64,000 nt of DNA, taken from Arthrobacter sp. D5-1. GTDB taxonomy: Bacteria; Actinomycetota; Actinomycetes; Actinomycetales; Micrococcaceae. The notes under the pieces are model-generated. The model had not been told where the DNA came from and did not search any database. It saw nothing but the letters and a program-made list of their open reading frames with translations. A program made the translations under genes and the position numbers. Shown piece by piece: positions 55,912-64,000 of the stretch (position 1 is the first letter of the stretch; the number at the start of each line of letters is the position of its first letter). The stretch is taken from assembly GCF_017357425.1 (NCBI RefSeq), contig NZ_CP014571.1, positions 2,542,001 to 2,606,000 on the forward strand. Reading direction: 5' to 3'.

Positions 55912-56439
55912 ATGGCTTTCGACTTGCGCCCTTTGGGCAAACTCATCCTGCGATCATTCAAAGCCCTCGGTGGCAACAGCACTAAAGCAGCCACACCGGC
56001 AGGTGCCCGCAGGACACAAACCCGGCAGTCCGACGTCGTACGCCAGCCAGGTTCTTACCCGGGCGATTTTCGCGGTTCCCTCAAGGTCAGCTACTCCCCC
56101 AAGCCAGATGGTCAGCCGGATCCCGGCGAGATTGTCTGGAGCTGGGTTCCCTACGAAGAGGACCACACACAAGGCAAGGACCGGCCCGTACTCCTGGTGG
56201 GCCGGGATCGCGGATGGCTGTTGGGTCTTATGCTGACCTCCAAGGACCACGACAATGGCGCACGCGCGGACGACTATGTTGATATAGGAACCGGCCCTTG
56301 GGATCGGCAGGGCAGGCCCAGCGAAATCAACGTTGGGCGCATTATCCGCCTCGATCCTGGTGCGATCCGGCGCGAAGGCGCCGTTTTGGGAAAACCGCAA
56401 TTCCGGGAGGTCGCACGGGCCCTCCAAGAACGGCAATAG
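55912..56439 (+). CDS. PemK/MazF-like protein without an adjacent antitoxin
   Basis: 175 residues. The C-terminal 105 have the MazF/PemK fold: PGEIVWSWVPYEEDHTQGKDRPVLLVG at the start, TSKDHD and RIIRLDPGAI. The N-terminal 70 residues are a variable, basic lead. No small antitoxin gene is next to it on either side, so a housekeeping role or loss of the toxin activity is possible. Divergent from lepA, upstream of rpsT. ATG at 55912. Confidence 0.75.
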   Translation: MAFDLRPLGKLILRSFKALGGNSTKAATPAGARRTQTRQSDVVRQPGSYPGDFRGSLKVSYSPKPDGQPDPGEIVWSWVPYEEDHTQGKDRPVLLVGRDRGWLLGLMLTSKDHDNGARADDYVDIGTGPWDRQGRPSEINVGRIIRLDPGAIRREGAVLGKPQFREVARALQERQ

Positions 56440-56617
56440 CCGGACCGGGGGCCCAGTTCCTTAAGAGCCCGGACTTTCTGCTATCCTTTATAGCTGTGTG
56501 TCCGTGCAGGTCGACGGCCATACATGGTTGGCTGCCATAGGCATCCCCACGCCGCTCAGTCGATGGCCAACCTGAAAACCCTCTAGACCATTTCCGCATT
56601 AAAAAGAGAGTTCATAC

Positions 56618-56878
56618 GTGGCTAATATCAAGTCCCAGAAGAAGCGCATCCTCACCAACGAGAAGGCTCGCCTGCGCAACAACGCAGTCAAGTCCGAGCT
56701 GAAGACGGCCATCCGCGCCGTCAACACCGCCGTTGAGTCTGCTGACAAGGATGCTGCTGGAACTGCACTTGCTGCTGCCAGCCGCAAGCTGGACAAGGCT
56801 GTCAGCAAGGGCGTTATTCACAAGAACAACGCTGCAAACCGCAAGTCTGCGATCTCCAAGAAGGTCAACGCACTCTAA
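56618..56878 (+). CDS. rpsT: 30S ribosomal protein S20
   Basis: Binds 16S rRNA in the small subunit. 86 residues, full length, highly basic and helical: [65 protein letters not shown] start after AAAGAGAG. The 5' gap to the MazF-like gene is 178 bases and could hold a leader by which S20 controls its own synthesis. Codon use is strongly biased, as for highly expressed genes. Confidence 0.97.
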   Translation: MANIKSQKKRILTNEKARLRNNAVKSELKTAIRAVNTAVESADKDAAGTALAAASRKLDKAVSKGVIHKNNAANRKSAISKKVNAL

Positions 56879-56906
56879 GGTTTTTCCAGTTCGACTGAGC
56901 TGATCA

Positions 56907-56937
56907 AAAGGCCGGCACCCGTTGGGTGCCGGCCTTT
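56907..56937 (+). terminator. Rho-independent terminator of rpsT
   Basis: A perfect 14-bp stem (AAAGGCCGGCACCC and its complement) with loop GTT, ending in TTT. It lies between rpsT and the convergent holA. Confidence 0.9.
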
Positions 56938-56985
56938 GGGTTTAAGCGGCTGTATCAGTGGCGGCGATGCCGCCGCTGACTGGCA

Positions 56986-58002
56986 TCAACGTCGGCTGGC
57001 TGACATGGCAATTACAGTCACCGCGTGCTCCACTGCGTAGACAGGGTCCCGCGACTCACCCTTCACCTGCGCGTCCGCTTCTGCGATGACCTGGATGGAA
57101 CGGATCAGGCCCTCGGGAGTCCATCGCCGGACATCCCGCTGCGCCTGCTCAACAAGCCACGGCTGCATTCCCAGATTCCTGGCGATGGTGGCTGGAGAAC
57201 CATTGGCCCCTGCAACTTTGGCCAGCGTCCGCAGCTTGGCCGCCAGTGCCGCAACCAAGGGAACCGGATCCACCCCGGTGGCCAAGGCATGCCTCAACGT
57301 GGACAGTGCCACCGGCCCATTACCAGCCATCGCAGCATCCGCAACCTTGAAGGCCGTCGCCTCAACCCGGCCGCCGTAGTAGCGTTCAACGGTCTCCGCC
57401 GTCACGGCGGTAGTGGCGTCGGCGATCAACTGGTTGCACGCTGCTGCAAGTTCGGAAAGGTTTGCGCCCACTGCGTCCACCAGGGCCTGGACAGCATCGC
57501 CCTCAATGCGTCGCCCTCCGGCCCTGAACTCGGAGACGACGAACGCGGTTTTGTCAGAGTCCTTCTTCAACGGTTGGCAATCAATGACGGGCCAGCCAGC
57601 GGACTTCACGGCATCGAGCAGCTTCTTGCCACGAACGCCACCGGCATGACGCAAGACCAGGACAACGTCCTGGTCCGGGTGCTGGAGGTAGGCCAGTCCG
57701 TCCGCCAGAAAAGCATCATTCATGGCCTCGAGGCCATCGACCTCAATGAGCTTCCCCTCACCGAAAAGGGATGGCGTGACGGTCATCGCCAGGGATCCGG
57801 CCTCGTAGGAGCCCGCGTTGAGTCTGCTCAGTTCGACATCAGGGGTGGTGGTTCGCACCTGGGTCCGGATGCCGTCCACGGCCCGGATACCGAGATATTC
57901 TTCTGGTCCCATGACCAGGACGACGGCGGCCGGTGCCGCATCCCGCCAGCTGACGGTGTTCGCCGCGACGCTCTTGGCCCGGGTATTTTGGGCAGCAGCC
58001 AC
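56986..58002 (-). CDS. holA: DNA polymerase III delta subunit
   Basis: Clamp-loader delta subunit that opens the beta sliding clamp, 338 residues. AAA+-like fold without a functional Walker site: VVLVMGPEEYLGIRAVDGIRTQV near the start, EVDGLEAMNDAFLADGLAYL, and DAVGANLSELAAACNQLIADA in the middle. GTG start at 58002. Placed after comEC and comEA on the same strand, as in many bacteria. Confidence 0.92.
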   Translation of the reverse strand: MAAAQNTRAKSVAANTVSWRDAAPAAVVLVMGPEEYLGIRAVDGIRTQVRTTTPDVELSRLNAGSYEAGSLAMTVTPSLFGEGKLIEVDGLEAMNDAFLADGLAYLQHPDQDVVLVLRHAGGVRGKKLLDAVKSAGWPVIDCQPLKKDSDKTAFVVSEFRAGGRRIEGDAVQALVDAVGANLSELAAACNQLIADATTAVTAETVERYYGGRVEATAFKVADAAMAGNGPVALSTLRHALATGVDPVPLVAALAAKLRTLAKVAGANGSPATIARNLGMQPWLVEQAQRDVRRWTPEGLIRSIQVIAEADAQVKGESRDPVYAVEHAVTVIAMSASRR

Positions 58003-58158
58003 AGGTGGTTCCTTCCGGACGTTTCTTTGCAGGATTCAAGTCTGCCATGTTTTGCAGGGGGTGGGATTTGGTGTTCGGGGGTGCCTGACACCCTGGCGGC
58101 GTACAACCGCTTCTCGCCCCTTGGGGGCGGCTCGGTGCAGGCGGCCGAGGGCTGCAGA

Positions 58159-59886
58159 TTAGGTGCGTCGCCAATTCTTCACCTCTGAGTTGGTTTTGTG
58201 CATCTGCCCAGTCAGCCTTGGTCTCCAGGAAGGCCCTCTCCAACGCCAGCGCACAGATCCTTGCGGCGTCTCCGTCGGCAGCCCGCCCCTACGCCCCCGG
58301 ACGATCACCAAGCGATCAAGGAGCGCCACTACAGCGCCATGAAGTCCCATGACGTGACCCATCACCTGCGCAGGGCGGAGCACCATCCAAACAACCAGGA
58401 CGGTCACCAAGGATGAGAGCACCATGGCCACTATTCCAACCGGCCCCTCTGCCCACGGCAGGGCAGCCCCTGGCAGGCCGGCAAAAAGCCGCGCCACTGC
58501 CGCAACCAACCCAGCACAGGTCCCGGAGACAGCGATGGGCACCACCGCGAGCCAGGGAAGAAGTGTGGCCAAAGGTACGGCAATTGTGCCGAAAATCGTC
58601 ACCGGAGCCACCAACGGGCCTGCTACCACGTTGGCAATCAGCGCGAATGTGGTGAACTGTGGCTGAAGTGCCACGATCACCGGGCCACACAGCAGCTGGG
58701 CAGACAACGGCACGGCAACCCCGGCAGCCAACCACCGTGGCACCCAGGAAGGGATCCACGACGCAATTCTCGCCGCCAGCAGCACAATTCCGAACGTCGC
58801 CAGAACCGAGAGGAGAAACCCCACGTTGGCCGCCATGGCCGGGTCCAACAGCAGCAGGATGGTTGTGGCGAGGCAGAGGAAGGACAAGGACCGTCCGCGC
58901 AGCCCACCCGCCAGGGCAGCCAGCCCCACTGTCCCCATGACTGCGGCCCGTAGGACGCTGGGATCCGGCCCCACCATGGTGACGAATGCCACCAGCCCGC
59001 ACGCAGCAAAAGCCCCTGCTGCCGGGCGCGCCAACCGGAAGCACCGTGCCAACAAAATGAAGCCACCCAGAATGAGGCTGCAGTTGGCTCCCGAGACCGC
59101 CGTCAAGTGAGTCATTCCCGTAGTCTTCATTGCCGCCTCCAGGCTTTCCGGCAGCGCGCTGGTATCGCCCGTCACCATTCCAGGGAGCAGCCCGGACGCG
59201 TCCGGAGGCAGCCAGTCAGCAGCGGAGACAAACCCTTTCCGCACGTCGGCCGCTGCCTGTCGGGCATCGAACCCGGATCCGGTAACGACGGGGTCAGAGG
59301 ACGCGCTGAGAAGCGCAGCTTCGGATTGCCCTTCCCGCACCTGTTTCAGCGTTCCGGTTGTTCTGACTCTCTGCCCCGCCCGTACATTCCGCCAGGCAGC
59401 ACCGCCCGTCACAACGATGCCGGCAGTTCCACGTATCACGTTTCCCTTGGACGTGAGATGAATCAGACCCGCATCAACCATCCATCTGTCGTCACTTGAA
59501 GGCGCAGGTGAAGGCACCGGTGTGGGGCTGCCCGTAATGAGAAGGTGAACGACGACCCCCTCATCGGCGGACATCGCCGGGGCCAGTGGTCCGTTCTTAC
59601 GGTTGTCGGCGATGACAGCACAATGAACCGCAACAGCGGCGCCCAGGACACACGCGAGGGCCAGGGTGGCCCACAGTGTTCGGGGCCGCACTCCGGACGG
59701 CCCCTGGCGATGCCCCACCACCAGGAACACTCCGCCAAACAAGCCCAGTGCAACCGCCACCACAGCCGACCAGACCGCATCCATGCGGCCACCTGCCAGC
59801 GCTGCAGACCACGTCACCACCACCATCGGCACGAGCCTCAGGTCTATGCGTTTTCCCGCTTCCGGACCTCCCACGGACTCAGCCAC
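58159..59886 (-). CDS. comEC: ComEC/Rec2 competence channel protein without metallo-beta-lactamase domain
   Basis: Membrane channel predicted to bring single-stranded DNA across the membrane. 575 residues. The N-terminal part (two to three helices and an OB-like DUF4131 region, about 1-225) and the competence domain (about 225-500) with HLTAVSGANCSLILGGF and VMGTVGLAALAGGLRGRSLS are present. Full-length ComEC is about 750-800 residues and ends with a metallo-beta-lactamase-like domain; here the protein ends after a basic tail (VRGRRGGLPTETPQG) without it. The start overlaps comEA by 8 bases. Order comEA-comEC-holA. Confidence 0.9.
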   Translation of the reverse strand: MAESVGGPEAGKRIDLRLVPMVVVTWSAALAGGRMDAVWSAVVAVALGLFGGVFLVVGHRQGPSGVRPRTLWATLALACVLGAAVAVHCAVIADNRKNGPLAPAMSADEGVVVHLLITGSPTPVPSPAPSSDDRWMVDAGLIHLTSKGNVIRGTAGIVVTGGAAWRNVRAGQRVRTTGTLKQVREGQSEAALLSASSDPVVTGSGFDARQAAADVRKGFVSAADWLPPDASGLLPGMVTGDTSALPESLEAAMKTTGMTHLTAVSGANCSLILGGFILLARCFRLARPAAGAFAACGLVAFVTMVGPDPSVLRAAVMGTVGLAALAGGLRGRSLSFLCLATTILLLLDPAMAANVGFLLSVLATFGIVLLAARIASWIPSWVPRWLAAGVAVPLSAQLLCGPVIVALQPQFTTFALIANVVAGPLVAPVTIFGTIAVPLATLLPWLAVVPIAVSGTCAGLVAAVARLFAGLPGAALPWAEGPVGIVAMVLSSLVTVLVVWMVLRPAQVMGHVMGLHGAVVALLDRLVIVRGRRGGLPTETPQGSVRWRWRGPSWRPRLTGQMHKTNSEVKNWRRT

Positions 59887-60703
59887 CCTCCACCGTCACA
59901 AGGTCTTTGAGGGACTCCATGAGCTTGGGCCCAATCCCATCAATGGCATCCAGTTCGTCCACCGAGGCGAACGGTCCATGGTCTTTCCGCCAGTCCAGAA
60001 TCCGCTGGGCAGTGACGGGCCCCACCCGGGGCAATGTCCCCAACTCCTCCAAGGTGGCAGTGTTGATGTTGACCTTCGTGGCCCCGCCGCTGGAACTGCC
60101 AGTGCCAGTACTGCCAGCAATCGCAGACGGGGCGCCCTGCGGGGCTTCCCCCGCTACTGGAACGGCAACCTTGGCTCCATCGCTGAGCACCTCGGCAAGG
60201 TTCAGCCCGCCGAGTTCGGCGTTTGGCGCTGCACCCCCGGCGGCCTCAATGGCCTGGAAGACGCGGCTACCCAGCGGCAAAGTGACGACGCCGGGCTGCT
60301 GCACGGCCCCCGCCACGTGAACAATCAGGCTCCCCTGGGACTCCGAACCCACTGGTTGCGGCGATTCTGACGAACCCGGCACAACGGGGCCAACAGACGT
60401 GGAAGAATCCAACGGTTCTGATGTTGGCTGGCCCAGGGAAGACTGCCATAAATGCCACCCGATGAGGCCTGCCCCTACCACCGCCAGGAGTACCGCTACG
60501 CGCCAAGGGGCACGCCATCGAAGACGGGATCTGCGAAGGAGGTCTCCGGGGTCTTCCTCGTCGCCAACTGGAACAGAAGGATAATTGTCCGGCAACTCCA
60601 ACAGCGGAGAAGCCAGGGTCTCTCCGGCCAATCGGGAGGTAAAGCGCTGCCGTGCTGCCGTCGCTGCGGCATCTGGGGACGAATCCCGGTTCCAGCGTGG
60701 CAT
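59879..60703 (-). CDS. comEA: ComEA-type DNA-binding competence protein
   Basis: Membrane-anchored DNA receptor, 274 residues: a cytoplasmic N-terminus (1-65), one membrane segment (about 67-86, VAVLLAVVGAGLIGWHLW), a Ser/Pro-rich linker, an SLBB domain (about 123-180; LIVHVAGAVQQPGVVTLPLGSRV), a second linker, and two helix-hairpin-helix motifs (about 215-270; VNINTATLEELGTLPRVGPV). Codes for all parts needed to bind DNA outside the cell. Confidence 0.92.
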   Translation of the reverse strand: MPRWNRDSSPDAAATAARQRFTSRLAGETLASPLLELPDNYPSVPVGDEEDPGDLLRRSRLRWRAPWRVAVLLAVVGAGLIGWHLWQSSLGQPTSEPLDSSTSVGPVVPGSSESPQPVGSESQGSLIVHVAGAVQQPGVVTLPLGSRVFQAIEAAGGAAPNAELGGLNLAEVLSDGAKVAVPVAGEAPQGAPSAIAGSTGTGSSSGGATKVNINTATLEELGTLPRVGPVTAQRILDWRKDHGPFASVDELDAIDGIGPKLMESLKDLVTVEGG

Positions 60704-60775
60704 GAAATGAGCTTATGGCCGGCGCCGCAGGGTCAGTCCGCCCCACATGGGCTATGTGGATAAACAGCCGGATGA

Positions 60776-61759
60776 TCAGTCCGTTGGCGTGCTGCTCTCC
60801 CCCACAATGACAGCCAGAACCCCCAGGCCGGCATGAGCCGCCAGGACGGCAGGCAAGGCACTGATTTGCGGCGGCGGGCAGTCGGGGCATTTCTCGTTCA
60901 GCCGGGCGGCCAGGGCTTCGGCCTCCATCTGGTTGCCAAAGTGATGTACAGCCAGGCGTTGCTGTCCGGCCGGGCGGGAAGCAACATCCGCTGCAACGAT
61001 CTCCTCCAAGCGAGCCACGGCGCGCACGGCGGACCTGACCTTTTCCAGCGGAACGATCTTGCCGCCGTCGACGGCCAGGATGGGCTTGATGGCGAGGACC
61101 GTACCCAACAGGGACGCTGCGGCACCGATCCGCCCACCACGGCGTAGCTGTTCCAGGCTGGGCACGTAGAAGTAGACCTTGGTGCGCTCCATGCGCCGCT
61201 CGGCGAAACCACGGACTTCGGCAGCCTCTTGCCCATCGGCAGCAGCAACCACGGCACTTTGGACCCCCATGCCCTGCGCCATGCCCACCGTGCGGGAGTC
61301 CACCACTTCCACCGGAATGCTGACGCGGGCCGCAGCCAGTCGGGCAGCATCGGCGGTTCCGGAGAGCTCGGACGAAATGTGGATGGAAACCACTGACTCG
61401 AAACCGCGACGCTGGGCAGCGAGGTAGGCCTGCTCGAATTGTCCGGGTGATGGCCGGGACGTTTTCACCGAGGCACCCGAGGCCAGGGCCAGCGATAAAG
61501 TCTGGGTGATGTCGTCTTCGCCCTCGCCATAAATTTCGTTCCCCACCATGACGGGCATGGGAACAACAGCGAGCCGTCCGTCGGCGGTAAAGGCCGAGAC
61601 CCAGTCCGAGGGAAGCGCAGCCGCCGAATCCGTGACTACTGCTGTCTTGACGACGGCGGCCAACGGTACGTCAGCTGCTGGAACCGGCGCAGTGGGCTGC
61701 CTAAGGCGCGCCACTCTTTCCTTGAGCCATATCCATGCGGGTGGTTCTCGCTCAGGCAC
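60776..61759 (-). CDS. DegV family fatty-acid-binding protein
   Basis: Fatty-acid-binding (FakB-like) protein family, 327 residues. Core motifs: VTDSAAALPSDWV, TSRPSPGQFEQAY and VVSIHISSELSGTADAARLAA (lipid-head contact region). The first 40 residues are an extra polar lead. The GTG at 61759 follows GGAGG. Upstream lies leuS; downstream, the com genes. Confidence 0.9.
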   Translation of the reverse strand: MPEREPPAWIWLKERVARLRQPTAPVPAADVPLAAVVKTAVVTDSAAALPSDWVSAFTADGRLAVVPMPVMVGNEIYGEGEDDITQTLSLALASGASVKTSRPSPGQFEQAYLAAQRRGFESVVSIHISSELSGTADAARLAAARVSIPVEVVDSRTVGMAQGMGVQSAVVAAADGQEAAEVRGFAERRMERTKVYFYVPSLEQLRRGGRIGAAASLLGTVLAIKPILAVDGGKIVPLEKVRSAVRAVARLEEIVAADVASRPAGQQRLAVHHFGNQMEAEALAARLNEKCPDCPPPQISALPAVLAAHAGLGVLAVIVGESSTPTD

Positions 61760-61780
61760 GCAACCTCCAAAGATGATGGC

Positions 61781-61807
61781 CGGCCGCCGGCAGACTGCCG
61801 GCGGCCG
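61781..61807 (-). terminator. Terminator-like hairpin after leuS
   Basis: A perfect 12-bp stem (CGGCCGCCGGCA and its complement) with a 3-base loop between the leuS stop and the degV start. No long T-run follows, so termination may be partial. Confidence 0.6.
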
Positions 61808-61818
61808 CATTGTCCCTG

Positions 61819-64000
<2,182 letters not shown>

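Overview
The window is high-GC DNA from an actinobacterium of the Micrococcaceae, most likely Arthrobacter or Paenarthrobacter. The evidence is gene content and order: actinobacterial ctaE-qcrCAB and ctaCDF respiratory genes, DUF3043, DUF3097 and DUF3054 proteins, the hrcA-dnaJ-rsmE/phoH-ybeY-CBS protein-era block, and frequent GTG starts. The species call is inference. Gene density is high, and no gene-free stretch exceeds about 300 bases.

Bases 1-17100 are a catabolic region for inositol and related polyols. A CUT2-type ABC importer (ATPase cut by the left edge, permease, lipoprotein binding protein; minus strand) is followed by a LacI regulator. Divergent from that regulator is an oxidoreductase/sugar-isomerase pair, and then a wrecked third gene of the same oxidoreductase family whose centre is replaced by a 30-bp tandem repeat. 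A long minus-strand operon runs from iolC at about 16.4 kb down to a sugar MFS transporter ending at 6572: iolC, an aldolase-like protein, iolD, iolA, iolE, iolG, an iolH-like gene and the transporter. iolB is not present. A tautomerase gene lies upstream. A near-identical operator-like motif (GTTTGTMCTGACAT) stands before the importer operon, the iol operon and the tautomerase gene. A perfect LacI palindrome lies before the oxidoreductase pair.

Bases 17300-20300 hold two VOC/PhnB-like proteins, a DUF3054 membrane protein, a stand-alone Lrp/AsnC effector domain and trpD. Bases 20400-29230 hold the terminal respiratory chain: ctaE-qcrC-qcrA-qcrB on the plus strand and ctaC-ctaD-ctaF on the minus strand. 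Between them are a DasR-like GntR regulator and a divergent HPr gene that share a DasR-type (dre) palindrome.

Bases 29400-64000 are mostly core genes: an IscA/ErpA-type Fe-S protein, an M20 peptidase, DUF3043, pyrD, two coupled paralogous hydrolases, uppS, recO, leuA with a Leu-codon leader peptide and a predicted pseudoknot, an M13 peptidase, an LCP cell-wall protein, era, a CBS-domain membrane protein, ybeY, phoH, a GerMN lipoprotein, rsmE, dnaJ, hrcA with a CIRCE element, DUF3097, DUF4870, hemW, lepA, a PemK/MazF-like protein, rpsT, holA, comEC, comEA, degV and leuS (cut by the right edge).

No tRNA, rRNA, CRISPR array, prophage or insertion sequence was recognised. The best candidates for something new are the inositol-type regulon that appears to include a tautomerase, the repeat-filled pseudogene, and the leuA leader. 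No wholly novel system is evident.
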